Source of the DNA: Euptelea pleiosperma
Lineage: Eukaryota > Streptophyta > Magnoliopsida > Ranunculales > Eupteleaceae
NCBI GenBank assembly: GCA_035048495.1
Contig: CM068540.1
Span: forward strand, 14,368,829 to 14,432,828
DNA length: 64,000 nucleotides
Reading direction: 5' to 3'
This document shows, piece after piece, positions 37,147-47,125 of the stretch. The notes beneath the pieces were generated by a model. It did not search any database and had not been told where the DNA came from. It saw only the letters and a list, made by a program, of their open reading frames with translations. Positions within the stretch are counted from its first letter, which is position 1. Every line of letters starts with the position of its first letter. Both the position numbers and the translations under genes were made by a program.

Positions 37147-37900
37147 TCTATACTATTATAAAAGCAACAACAACGGGGTTTCCACCCATGTGACACAATT
37201 AAAAGCCTCCCTACTTTCAAAGAAAAACCTTCCCTCATTAAATGCTTCTATTCTCAATGAAATCTGATTGAACAACACATTTTACCTCTGCAACTTTTTG
37301 TTTTTGTTTGTTTCGTAGAAAATATCTCTGCTAACATTTTTTCCTTCCATCTCTGCAACTTCACCCACACAACCACCCAAGAAATTTCATTTTAACCTTA
37401 AGCTCACATACGATGACAACATCTGACCATGATCAAAACCCACTTGCTGTAAATCATCTGACCATGAGAAAATCCCAAAGTTGTGACCCTCACCCACGTT
37501 CTGTAAATCACCTGACGGTCCATTTCACAATTAACTTTAAGGGCACTTTTGATAAAGATAGAAATTTTAGAATCCGTTGAATCATCTCCCAACAGGCCCA
37601 TTTTTTAGGCATTTTAGCTCTTAATAACGGGGAACTGTGAGACAAAGGCGGCACTTGGTCAAAGGGGGTATTGCCACAATTGAAAAGTTTAGGGGGGTAA
37701 TACCAAATTACCCGTATTTTTTTAAAACCTAATGCGAGCTGGACTTGTAGTTGTTTCCTAGTTCTAAACGAAGTATGGGCTAATGAGGGCTAATGAGGGC
37801 TATTTGGGAACGAAAATAAAAATATCTCCTTTCCAAATTAAAAAGCCAAATTTCCAAAAAGGCGCCCCCCACCCTTTACGTCAAAATGGTGAGCCGCTAG
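37147..37900 (+). mobile_element. Helitron (non-autonomous)
   Basis: It begins TCTATACTATTATAAAAGC after an A and ends GAGCCGCTAG before a T. It is 754 bases with no coding capacity. Confidence 0.65.
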
Positions 37901-37924
37901 TTGTTTTGGGAAAAATTTTAGATG

Positions 37925-38310
37925 CCAAGGACTTTGGATGAAGTCGATGCAGAGGACTCTCATGGCCCTAGCTCAACTTTTTTGGGCCCACTAACCGTAT
38001 GGATGTTTAGCCCACACCTTGCTAGATATACATACCAAAGATCATATTGATTGATAATTTTTAGCCGTTGGATTAAGTATCCAAAATATATGCAAAAAAA
38101 CATGCTTAAATCCAATGGCTGGAATCAATCTTAGAAATTGCTAAAATCTGTGGCTAGAGAAAGCCAATCAGCCTGTTTTTTGGTATGCATTTCTATCAAG
38201 GATTGAACTAAACATCCATGCGGTTAGTGGGCCCAAAAAATGAGCTATGTAGGGCCACGAGAGTCCTCTGCATCCACTGCATCCAAAGTCGTCTGCATCT
38301 AAAGTTTTTC
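37925..38310. mobile_element. Foldback MITE, family 1 (longer variant)
   Basis: Arms share 'actttggatg...gatgcagaggactct' and 'gggcccactaaccg', in inverted orientation at the two ends. Confidence 0.8.
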
Positions 38311-38820
38311 CTTTGTTTTGGGCTATAAATGCGAATTTTACTGCCCTTAGAGTAATTTTCCCAAACCCTTTTCAACAGGCACAAAATTTGTATTGAATGA
38401 AAGAAAAATGTAATTTACTTATGCTAGATTCCTAATTAACAAAGGAAATGATGAAACCTTTGTCATTTACCACTTTCACACACTCAACCAACTTCAGCTT
38501 CTTTGAAAAGCGTTAAACAACTTCAATAACGAATACATCAGAACTGCTTATATTGGAGAGGAAGTAAAAAATAACAATCAAAAGTACATAATCACACATC
38601 CTTTCCCGTTTTATACGTACACAGTCGATGCAGTATGACTTATTCGGGTGGGTTGTGAATTGGATCGACCCCATCTTCATCATTTCAGTAGCAAAGAATC
38701 CCATTAAATCACGAAGCTAAGCTGCTCCAACTCTCCGTCTCACATCTCCTTTTACATATATATATTCAAAAATGATTTCAATCTATAATCGAGAGATATA
38801 TATTCACAAATGATTTCAAT

Positions 38821-38994
38821 CTATAATCGAGAGAGATGTGAGTTTATGGGGAAGTATGAAACCGGAATCGGAGCTCCTGCACTTTTTGACTTGAGTTTGG
38901 GTTTCTTAGACAATGGTTCAGGATTGGCTGCATCAGTGGAGATGCGAGCAGAGGTCCCAAAGCAGCTGAAAATGGAGGAGAAGTAGAAACCCAT
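38821..38994 (-). CDS. Small-protein gene, copy B (57 aa)
   Basis: An intact 57-codon frame: N-terminus MGFYFSSIFSCFGTSAR, a polar middle with several Lys and Pro, then SAGAPIPVSYFPINSHLSRL. The ATG is the first in the leader and lies 143 bases from a TATATAAA box (39137-39144). No known domain is seen. The N-terminus could be a short hydrophobic targeting or membrane-contact segment, while the invariant C-terminus looks like the functional part. The coding sequence is identical to copy C. The viral promoter at 40254 faces this gene on the same strand, 1.3 kb upstream. The family is not recognised. Confidence 0.75.
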   Translation of the reverse strand: MGFYFSSIFSCFGTSARISTDAANPEPLSKKPKLKSKSAGAPIPVSYFPINSHLSRL

Positions 38995-39136
38995 TGCTTA
39001 TCTTTCTATCCCTTCTGTTTTGGAACTTTTTTCGATTGATTGAAGACTTGGGAACAATTCTTCTTTCTTCTTTCTTAGACCAAACTAAGTAAGACGAATA
39101 GCGCAGACGACATAAGAGTTGGAGATGGTACACAAA

Positions 39137-39144
39137 TTTATATA
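39137..39144 (-). promoter_or_regulatory. TATA box of copy B
   Basis: TATATAAA on the minus strand, 143 bases before the ATG. The same box is at 46074-46081 (copy C) and 58275-58282 (copy D). Upstream of it the motif cagtcaaacacct (containing a W-box core, TTGAC, in reverse) is shared with gene E. Confidence 0.7.
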
Positions 39145-39534
39145 AGTTCACGAATATTAATTCGCTTGTTCTGCAAGTTTAGGTGTTTGACTGAGCCTCC
39201 TTCTCCAATACATACTGCATACGCGTTTGTCTGTGTGTGGGCATGCTTGAAGACAGTTTCCTTCTTGGTGTGTTGTGGCCACTGCTTGGATTTGGTGGAC
39301 GGTCTGCGTCAAGGTTAGGTCCAAAATTAAATGTAACGGAACGGGACGAACCCAGAACCATCTTCTATCTTGTTTGAATGCGGTGGGCATCCTTGGGACT
39401 ACTCTCGATGCTTCCAAGAAGAAATTTTAATAACATTTTAATAGAGTTTGCATGCCCTAATTAACCTAGTGGAAAGGCAACCAAACAGTGACGCAAATGC
39501 CACAATAAAAGATGCATCTTAGATGTTTAAGTCA

Positions 39535-39830
39535 TGGTTTAAAATATCGTTATAACGCCGTGTATGTCATCTCTACTATTATAACACACGCGGCATTCAG
39601 AGAAACTTTGTCCTCTAATTCTTAAAACGTCTCAGGGGCAAAAATAGAAAATAACGGAAAAAAGGAAAATAATGGCCGTTTTTTTTCTCAAGTTTTTCCA
39701 GAAAATAACGGTTGTTATTTTAATTATAATGGAAAATGACAGCCATTATTTTCTGGGTGTTTTAACGGTAGGTAACTTAACGGGGGAGGTCCGAATCCGT
39801 TATACCGGTATTTAAACCATGCTCAAAACC
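39535..39830. mobile_element. hAT-like MITE fragment in the duplicated segment
   Basis: It ends at ...gtatttaaaccatg and is rich in ataacggnngttat palindromes. The left part instead matches intergenic sequence of the module (36080 and 61265), so only the right end is element-like. The duplicate is at 46472-46767. Confidence 0.6.
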
Positions 39831-40253
39831 ATCCTGCCACTAAGAGTCCTTTGCTCACAGACACTCGCGAACATCCACATGAGCCACATAACACACCCTT
39901 AGAGACCTACTGACGGTATGGATGTTTGGCCCAACCCTAGGTGAAGGTAAAGACCAAAAAACAGCCTTATATATTGGTGAGTTCTAACCATTAGATTATA
40001 GTCTTTTTCATAGGTTGATCGATTTTCAGCTGTGAGATTCAATGATATCCAATCGAGCAGAATCGGCTACAACTTGTAACTTTACTTTGCTTTCAGACTT
40101 TGAAGAGATACATTGCAGATCTTGATGAAATTACAGGCTTTTGAAAAGAGAAACAAGAACATAAAGAAAGAGAAAATTACAAGGAGCTTCAAAGAGTTTC
40201 AGAGAAGAGTTCTCAAAACTTAAAAACCTCTCTTATTACATGTCTTCGAAGTT

Positions 40254-40261
40254 CTTATATA
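40254..40261 (-). promoter_or_regulatory. Viral promoter TATA box
   Basis: TATATAAG on the minus strand, downstream (in viral sense) of tandem repeats and a G-box (CACGTG at 40367-40372), followed by an A/T-rich leader that is cut at the host junction (40049). The layout resembles the single strong promoter of caulimovirids. About 170 bases of leader remain and no primer site was seen. Confidence 0.6.
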
Positions 40262-40300
40262 GCCTCTGGATTTCAAAGATTTGGAATCCGGAAGGTAGAC

Positions 40301-40360
40301 AGATGCCAGTTGGTGAGCACAGGTGTCGGTTGGTGGACACAGGTGCCAGTTGGTGGAGAA
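40301..40360 (-). repeat. Three 20-bp tandem repeats upstream of the viral TATA box
   Basis: Exact-length units at 40301, 40321 and 40341, each containing gccagttggtgg with one or two changes. They lie 40-105 bases upstream of the TATA box in viral sense, the typical place for enhancer repeats. Confidence 0.8.
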
Positions 40361-40544
40361 TCTTATCACGTGAAGAAAAAGCGAAGTCGGTGGCTTTCGG
40401 TGCTTTCGGCGGATTGATATGATATTAAGAATACTTGTTTGTCGGTGATAGTGCTTTTGATACTGTAGCAAATAGTGACTTTTTACTGTAGCAATTTTGT
40501 CTTTTATGACTTTTGTTGGCAGAATCTTCTTTCGGTGGCACGGC

Positions 40545-40665
40545 TTTGGTACGGCTGGAAATGGCGGCTTTGACACGGCTTTGATTTGGATACCGCGGCT
40601 TTGACACGGCTTTGACCTGGATACGGCGACTTTGACATGCGGCTTTGACACGTCGGCTTTTATCG
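40545..40665 (-). repeat. Interspersed aaagccg repeats in the viral intergenic region
   Basis: On the minus strand 'gtcaaagccg' and close variants recur about eight times within 120 bases, upstream of the 20-bp repeats. A second enhancer-like array is possible. Confidence 0.6.
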
Positions 40666-40979
40666 TTTGTAAGTAGTTTTGAATTCTTTTGCATTGTGAC
40701 AAGGTCGAACAATTCTTGAAGGGAGCTGGTTGAGATTGCTGTCATCACTAATGGGGTAGACATTTTCTCTTTTGAAGGTGAAACATTTTTGAAAGGCGTT
40801 TGTTCGGTATGGGACACACCGACCATATTCTTTGTGGCATGAGAGCTTTGAAAGTCCGAGTTCTTGTTTGAAAATCTTTAGAACAATGGATTTGTTGTTG
40901 ATGTTTTCAGCTTGGACTTTGCAGGAGGTAATCTGTTCATCTAGGTCTTTGCAGGAGCGGCTTTTGGAAGAATCCATTA

Positions 40980-42029
40980 TTAGAAAAAATCTTCTGGTGC
41001 AGGTTCGGCTGTTTCAGGGGCATTTGAAGAATCAGAATCGTCGTCAAGACGGACTGATGGATTTGGGGAAATTGTTTTCATTGATACTGTTTCTTTGAGC
41101 TGGCATACTTCATCCCGGAGCTTTTGAATTTCATCAAGGGCTGCGGCCAGGCTTGAAGAGGAGGTCATAGCTGTTTTAAAAGACTTTAAAGTTTGGGTAG
41201 TAATTGGGGGGGGTTTTGGCAGGTGAAGCTGGGATTTAAATGTAGAAAGATCGAACTTATCCCACCATTTGGTATAGGTAAAGCGGAGGAGGGTTGGGAC
41301 GGTATCGGTTTCTTTGGCATAATCCCATTTGATAATCCAAGGAAAACCTTGAGAGGCAAAGAAAACCATGGTATCGTAGCAAAGATGGGAAATGCGGGGA
41401 TTAATGAGATTTTTTTAGAAGGTTTGGTATTGTTCTAGAAGTGGTGGGGGTAAAATGGAGAAAAGGGAGCCAAATAGGACCCACCAATTCATAAAGAACC
41501 AATTAGGGATATGTTTGAAAGGAAAATCTTGGGTAAATTGGATAAACCAGGAATGAGAATTTTTTGAATTCTGGATGAGGAGGGCATTTTCCCAGGCGAG
41601 CATGTAGTCCCAATAATTGTAGGGAAAAGCTTGGCCTGAGGGACTGGAGACAAATTTGTTGTCGGACCATGATTCTTTCCAGTCGTCGGAAGTGAGAATG
41701 TGTAAAATCTTGAGTTTGGAAAAGCCAATTTCGTTGTCTTTTTTAGTATGAGTTATCATGGCGCTCTGTGTTTGGTGAAGGATGGCTTCATAAAATTTGG
41801 AGGAGAGGTTGGGATGTTTGGGGACAAAATGAAGATTTTTGGGAAAGATTTTAGTTGCAATTTGAGCAGGGGAAAGGGCATTAAAAAGAGTGGGATCGGG
41901 GCGACAGAGAACATGGTCGCCGCGTGGGGAATATTGGGATTTGGATGGGGTTTGGAGAGGAGAAGGCTTTGAAGGCAGCAATGGTGCTTTGCCCTTGGAG
42001 GATTGTGATTGGGAGAGGGATCCTCTCAT
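40980..42029 (-). pseudogene. Viral extra ORF after RNase H, interrupted by one in-frame stop
   Basis: The start codon overlaps the stop of the RT-RNase H frame as ATGA (42026-42029), suggesting stop-restart translation. The frame runs 204 codons, meets TAA at 41415-41417, and continues in the same frame for about 144 more codons to 40980. The first part is basic and Ser/Pro-rich, then has a Trp-rich core (WKESW, WFMNWW, WWDKFD). The C-terminal part has a short coiled-coil-like stretch (about LDEIQKLRDEVCQLKE) and an acidic tail. I do not recognise a named family. A regulatory or inclusion-body role is only a guess from its genome position. Confidence 0.6.
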
Positions 42030-43300
42030 TTTTGCACGTTTTGGAGAAATTCTCTGGTTAAAAAATCAGGTAAAGAATTTAGCGAGCCCTTAATATAGGT
42101 AATATCGAAATCAAAAAGAGAGAGTAAAGCTTGCCATCGAGCAAATAATTGTTTAGATGTTAAATTTTTGACATCTTTTTGAAGAATTTCTTTGGCGGAT
42201 TGGCAATCAACACGGATAAGAAATTTTTGGTTTAAAACGTCATTCTGGAATTTTTGGACACATAAAACAATGGCAAAGACTTCTTTTTTGACAGTGGAAT
42301 ATTTAGCTTGAGTTTGATTCCAGGAACCAGAGGTGAAGCGGACTATTTTCTCAGTTTTGTCGGGGTAAGTTTGAAGGAGGATTCCCCCATAGCCATGATC
42401 AGAGGCGTCTGTTTGAATGACTTTTGGGTAAAGTGGATTTGCAATATTTAAACATGGAATAACTTTAACAGTTTGTTTAATGAGGCGAACAGCATTAGTG
42501 TGGGCGGGTGTCCATGGTAAGGTATGATTTTTACGGAGACGGTTTTGTAGGAGTTGGCGTTCGAGGGTCAGATTTTTTAAAAAATGGGAGACGTAGTTGA
42601 GGCAACCTAAAAAGCGTTGGAGTTGTGTTTTGTCAGTTAAAATATCAGGGAATTTATCTGCAAAATGAATAACGCAGTTGATGGGTGAAATGGTTTGATT
42701 TTCAATTTTGTAACCTAAGAATTGGATGGAGGTTTGGAAAAGTTTTATTTTGCGTTGAGATAGAACTAAACCATTTTTAAGGATGATATCATGGAAGATG
42801 TGGAGGTGTTTCCAATGTTGATCAGTATTAGAGGAGAAGACAAGGATATCGTCGATGTAAACGATAATAAAATATTTGAAAGGATGGAAGATGTCGGTCA
42901 TTATATGTTGAAATTCGGAGGGTGCATTTTTTAGACCAAAAGGCATAACATTCCATTCGAAATGTCCTCGTGGAACGGTAAAGGCGGTTTTGTAACGGTC
43001 ATTTTTATGAATTTGGATTTGCCAAAAACCAGATTTTAGGTCAAATTTTGAGAAGATTTGGGCTTCGGAAAGGCGAGAAATAAGGTCTTGTTTATTAGGG
43101 ACAGGGAAACGAATGGCTTGGAGAACTTCATTAAGTGGTTTATAGTTAATAACTAAGCGGGGAACGCCGCGCTCAAGTTCAGCCGAGTTTTCGACATAAA
43201 AGGCTGCGCAGCTCCATGGAGATTGGGAAGGACGGATGAGTTGTTTTTGGAGGAGATCTGTAATTTCTTGGTCGCATAATTCAAGAAAACGAGAATTCAT
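42026..43300 (-). CDS. Viral reverse transcriptase-RNase H
   Basis: A 424-codon open frame. RT motifs are in order: FDLKSGFWQI (about 86-95), the finger/palm region with PFGLKNAPSEFQ (120-131), and the catalytic YIDD (148-151). RNase H follows with TDASDHGYGG (about 297-306), the Glu of KKEVFA and the Asp of RVDCQSA. It copies pregenomic RNA into DNA and removes the RNA. The frame stays open upstream of this ATG to a stop near 43610, so the ATG is internal to a longer polyprotein region. All catalytic residues I can identify are present, but linkage to the protease is lost. Old viral copy in a plant genome. Confidence 0.85.
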   Translation of the reverse strand: MNSRFLELCDQEITDLLQKQLIRPSQSPWSCAAFYVENSAELERGVPRLVINYKPLNEVLQAIRFPVPNKQDLISRLSEAQIFSKFDLKSGFWQIQIHKNDRYKTAFTVPRGHFEWNVMPFGLKNAPSEFQHIMTDIFHPFKYFIIVYIDDILVFSSNTDQHWKHLHIFHDIILKNGLVLSQRKIKLFQTSIQFLGYKIENQTISPINCVIHFADKFPDILTDKTQLQRFLGCLNYVSHFLKNLTLERQLLQNRLRKNHTLPWTPAHTNAVRLIKQTVKVIPCLNIANPLYPKVIQTDASDHGYGGILLQTYPDKTEKIVRFTSGSWNQTQAKYSTVKKEVFAIVLCVQKFQNDVLNQKFLIRVDCQSAKEILQKDVKNLTSKQLFARWQALLSLFDFDITYIKGSLNSLPDFLTREFLQNVQK

Positions 43301-43609
43301 TTGAATTGCTCGTGCTTTCGTAGGGATTTTTGTTTCAAAAAAATTTTTTATGTAAGGAAGGGAGACTATGTGTTGTTTGCGATGCCAGAAGGCGGATGGA
43401 AGCTCCGAGCAACATGTGTGATGTAGTTTAGTTTCGAAGTTGGTTATTTGTTGGGTGAAGAGAGGTTTGGTGATTTTTGCACGAATGTTTTGAAATCGGA
43501 TATCTTGTTGGAGGTAGGTTATTTGATGTTCTTTATTGGAAATGAGGTTAATAATTTGATTGATTTTGCTAAGGTGAGGGGGTCGGGTAAATTCGAAAAG
43601 TAGTTTTTA

Positions 43610-44155
43610 TTTATTGATAGATGTTTCGAGACCGGCATTAGTGACTAAAAATGGAGTAATTTGTAATAAGAAGGGTGTACCGAGAATGACTTCTTGTTGA
43701 AGGTCTTTGATGATGAGGAAGGAGACAGCAATGCATTATTCATTTTTACAAATATGGGCAAGAGGGATTTTGAAATTGACCCTACAGGTATTGCTATTAG
43801 CGGTCGTAATGGTAGTGGTAGTGGCCTCGAGGAATTTTGTAGGAATGAGACCTTCGCGGATGCAATTGATGTCAGCACCACTGTCAATTAGAGTGAGAAA
43901 TTCTTGGGAAAAATGTTGAATATTGAGGAAGATTGTTGTATACCATTTTTGGGATAAATATTGAGTGACTGAAGCAGCAACAAAATTATCAAGGGTTGTG
44001 TCAGGTGTGGAAATTTGAGAAAGTTTTAATTCATCAACGGTGGTTTTTAGGTGGAGGACTTCCTGTTTAAGTTGGTTGATTTCGTGTTGGAGGGAGCTAA
44101 GGGAAGGTTCAGAGGAAAGGGTGGGTTGGGTAAGGCGGTCATAAACGTCTTTCAT
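43610..44155 (-). pseudogene. Viral aspartic protease region, interrupted
   Basis: From the ATG at 44155 the frame contains a heptad-like N-terminal part (about residues 22-45) and then LIDSGADINC (DSGA active-site motif, about 89-98). It hits an in-frame TAA at 43736-43738 but continues in the same frame with protease C-terminal-like sequence (EVILGTPFL) to about 43610. There the RT frame is offset by one base at an A-rich run. The frame is also open upstream of the ATG to about 44390, in a different register from the capsid frame. These breaks make a functional polyprotein unlikely. Confidence 0.7.
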
Positions 44156-44351
44156 TGAAAAGGGTGAGGGGATATGATGGAGGGATGGTTTAGGGGCAGT
44201 AGGAGGGGAAGCAGAGGAAGTGTTATTTTGGAGTAGTTGACGGAGATACTGATTTTTGAGATCTAAATCGGGAAGCTTGTCAATAATATCGAGGAGGAGT
44301 TCTTCGTTTGTGGTTAGGACATTGACGGATAAAGGTTCGTCGTTTGTGTCG

Positions 44352-45641
44352 TTAATATATTCGTGATTGGTGTGACAGGTGAGGTTCGGGAGAGCAAGGG
44401 GCGGGGTTTAGGGATTCAGAGTCGGGGTGATTGATGTGGCGGATTTTTTTGGAAGGGGTTTTTGAGAAACATTTATTGGCGAAATGACCAGGTTTGCCAC
44501 ATTTATAGCATTTTGCATCGGATTTTGGGGAAGAGGTAGGGGGTTTTTGTTTATAATAGGTAGGTTTAGGGAGAGTTGGGGAGGCGCGGGTTCGAGTGGA
44601 GGTCGAATGTGGGGAGGTGCGAGGCTTTCGGCGAGAAGGCGGTGTGAGGGAACTAATACCAAAATCCCAACAGAAATCGCCTAATTCTTGTTGTTTACTG
44701 GAGCGCTGTTGTTTGATTTGTTTTTGAAGTTTGAGGTCATTACAGATTTTGAAACCGGTTTTTTGAATAGTGTGAGTGAGCTCACCGTAAGAGTAACGAT
44801 TGTAATTTAGGGTGCCGTCATGTTGATCGCGTAAAGAGTCTTTGACCTTTTCTGCGAAAAGAGGGGGAAGACCAGAAATGAATTTTTCTTTCCAGAAGGA
44901 AGCATTACAGTCGGGAATGCGAAAGATTTTTGAGAGGAAGACATCTTTGTACCAACGATAATCAGATAAAGTGGAACATTTGAGGTTGAGGAGTTGGTCT
45001 TTGTTACGTTCATAAAGGTCATCGATTTTTCCTAAGAAATGGTGAATGATATTGACGGTGAGTGTAAGTAAGGAATCGGATTGTTGGTGGCCATCGGTAT
45101 TTAATTTTGGGAGCCCATTTGCTTCGCGTTTGATTGCGTTTAAAATCTCATCGCGTTGGGCCTCAGAAAAATATTCATGCCACCATCCATGGAGTTGGCC
45201 GGTAAAACCAGCGGTAATGGCAACAGTGATATTTGATTCTTGGTTGTGATTAATATAACAGGCATTAGCGTAGACAAGCATTTGATTACAAGTTTGGAGG
45301 ATATGATAGTCGGAATAGCCATCGATATTCCATTCATAGATTACGTTTCCTTGGAAAAAATGTTTTTGAACTTGAGAAGATTCTTCGAGTTGAAGATCAA
45401 CAGGAGTCGGCCTAGTGTAGTAGTTTTTGGCGGTGGATGTGTTAAAGCGACTGGAATGTTTAAATTGTTGGGGATGAAAAATTTTGTTCAGAGCTGAATA
45501 GTCAGAGGGAAGAGGGGAGCTGAGAGGTTGGGGAGGATCAGACGTAAGGGAAGAAGATATGAAATTTGGATTAGAGTCAGGGGCAGGAGATATGAATTGG
45601 ATCGACCCCATCATCATCATTTCAGTAGCAAAGAATCCCAT
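44352..45641 (-). CDS. Viral capsid-like protein with zinc knuckle, 5' end fused to host sequence
   Basis: A 429-codon frame whose first 16 or so codons (MGFFATEMM...) come from the duplicated host segment; viral homology starts at about residue 17. The domain with IYEWNIDGYS, GFTGQLHGWW (about 145-154) and LFAEKV resembles the conserved domain of plant endogenous caulimovirid polyproteins. A CCHC knuckle, CYKCGKPGHFANKC, lies at 378-391, after a Ser/Pro/Arg-rich stretch. It would bind nucleic acid in the particle. The original viral start and movement region are missing upstream. Confidence 0.75.
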   Translation of the reverse strand: MGFFATEMMMMGSIQFISPAPDSNPNFISSSLTSDPPQPLSSPLPSDYSALNKIFHPQQFKHSSRFNTSTAKNYYTRPTPVDLQLEESSQVQKHFFQGNVIYEWNIDGYSDYHILQTCNQMLVYANACYINHNQESNITVAITAGFTGQLHGWWHEYFSEAQRDEILNAIKREANGLPKLNTDGHQQSDSLLTLTVNIIHHFLGKIDDLYERNKDQLLNLKCSTLSDYRWYKDVFLSKIFRIPDCNASFWKEKFISGLPPLFAEKVKDSLRDQHDGTLNYNRYSYGELTHTIQKTGFKICNDLKLQKQIKQQRSSKQQELGDFCWDFGISSLTPPSRRKPRTSPHSTSTRTRASPTLPKPTYYKQKPPTSSPKSDAKCYKCGKPGHFANKCFSKTPSKKIRHINHPDSESLNPAPCSPEPHLSHQSRIY

Positions 45642-46985
45642 TAAATCACGAAGCTAAGCTGCTCCAACTCTCCGTCTCACATCTCCTTTTACATATATAT
45701 ATTCAAAAATGATTTCAATCTATAATCGAGAGATATATATTCACAAATGATTTCAATCTATAATCGAGAGAGATGTGAGTTTATGGGGAAGTATGAAACC
45801 GGAATCGGAGCTCCTGCACTTTTTGACTTGAGTTTGGGTTTCTTAGACAATGGTTCAGGATTGGCTGCATCAGTGGAGATGCGAGCAGAGGTCCCAAAGC
45901 AGCTGAAAATGGAGGAGAAGTAGAAACCCATTGCTTATCTTTCTATCCCTTCTGTTTTGGAACTTTTTTCGATTGATTGAAGACTTGGGAACAATTCTTC
46001 TTTCTTCTTTCTTAGACCAAACTAAGTAAGACGAATAGCGCAGACGACATAAGAGTTGGAGATGGTACACAAATTTATATAAGTTCACGAATATTAATTC
46101 GCTTGTTCTGCAAGTTTAGGTGTTTGACTGAGCCTCCTTCTCCAATACATACTGCATACGCGTTTGTCTGTGTGTGGGCATGCTTGAAGACAGTTTCCTT
46201 CTTGGTGTGTTGTGGCCACTGCTTGGATTTGGTGGACGGTCTGCGTCAAGGTTAGGTCCAAAATTAAATGTAACGGAACGGGACGAACCCAGAACCATCT
46301 TCTATCTTGTTTGAATGCGGTGGGCATCCTTGGGACTACTCTCGATGCTTCCAAGAAGAAATTTTAATAACATTTTAATAGAGTTTGCATGCCCTAATTA
46401 ACCTAGTGGAAAGGCAACCAAACAGTGACGCAAATGCCACAATAAAAGATGCATCTTAGATGTTTAAGTCATGGTTTAAAATATCGTTATAACGCCGTGT
46501 ATGTCATCTCTACTATTATAACACACGCGGCATTCAGAGAAACTTTGTCCTCTAATTCTTAAAACGTCTCCGGGGCAAAAATAGAAAATAACGGAAAAAA
46601 GGAAAATAATGGCCGTTTTTTTTCTCAAGTTTTTCCAGAAAATAACGGTTGTTATTTTAATTATAATGGAAAATGACAGCCATTATTTTCTGGGTGTTTT
46701 AACGGTAGGTAACTTAACGGGGGAGGTCCGAATCCGTTATACCGGTATTTAAACCATGCTCAAAACCATCCTGCCACTAAGAGTCCTTTGCTCACAGACA
46801 CTCGCGAACATCCACATGAGCCACATAACACACCCTTAGAGACCTACTGACGGTATGGATGTTTGGCCCAACCCTAGGTGAAGGTAAAGACCAAAAAACA
46901 GCCTTATATATTGGTGAGTTCTAACCATTAGATTATAGTCTTTTTCATAGGTTGATCGATTTTCAGCTGTGAGATTCAATGATAT
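45593..46985. repeat. Right copy of the 1,393-bp direct duplication
   Basis: The partner of 38656-40048. It starts at the viral capsid junction and continues without interruption into the second half of the foldback MITE (to about 47125), showing that this side holds the original continuation. Confidence 0.95.
45758..45931 (-). CDS. Small-protein gene, copy C (57 aa)
   Basis: The coding sequence is identical to copy B, as is the promoter with TATATAAA at 46074-46081. It reads towards the viral capsid frame, so a transcript that runs past its 3' region would enter the viral genes in sense. It lies head-to-head with gene E (50383), with 4.4 kb of mostly mobile DNA between. Function unknown. 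Confidence 0.75.
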   Translation of the reverse strand: MGFYFSSIFSCFGTSARISTDAANPEPLSKKPKLKSKSAGAPIPVSYFPINSHLSRL

Positions 46986-47125
46986 TTAGAGGATGTTAAA
47001 TATCACCAATCAAATTAATTAATTTTTGGTCTGTAGGTCTACCTAGGGATGGCCAAACATTCATAGGTCAGTGGTCTGTAAGAGTATGCCACATGGGTTG
47101 TGTGGGTGCATAATTTTGCAGTGTG
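46813..47125. mobile_element. Foldback MITE, family 1, intact counterpart of the virus-broken copy
   Basis: Both arms are present here: cttagagacctactgacggtatgg... and ...ccaaacattcataggtcagtgg. The left-hand duplicate stops in the loop at 40048. Confidence 0.75.

Larger units (their letters stand above)
38656..40048. repeat. Left copy of the 1,393-bp direct duplication flanking the viral insert
   Basis: It aligns base for base with 45593-46985 (constant offset 6937). By eye only two mismatches were seen (near 38675 and 39631). It contains gene copy B, its promoter, a hAT-like fragment and the first half of a foldback MITE, and ends in that MITE's loop. Confidence 0.95.
40049..45592 (-). mobile_element. 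Endogenous caulimovirid-like pararetrovirus fragment
   Basis: A 5,544-base insert reading on the minus strand: capsid-like zinc-knuckle protein, aspartic protease, RT-RNase H, an extra reading frame, then a promoter-like intergenic region. There is no integrase and no true LTR, which separates it from gypsy elements. The movement-protein region, primer site and leader that should precede the capsid region are missing, so this is under one genome length. Reading frames are interrupted by two in-frame stops and probable frameshifts. The host DNA on each side is a 1,393-bp direct duplication. Confidence 0.85.

Noticed and set aside
41193..45497. Plus-strand frames of 60-85 codons across the viral region
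   Set aside because: Shadows of the minus-strand viral frames.
38656..46985. Reading the viral insert as a gypsy LTR retrotransposon with 1.4-kb LTRs
   Set aside because: No integrase, primer site or polypurine tract at the junctions. The repeat contains a host gene and MITEs, and paralogous host modules continue across its left edge.
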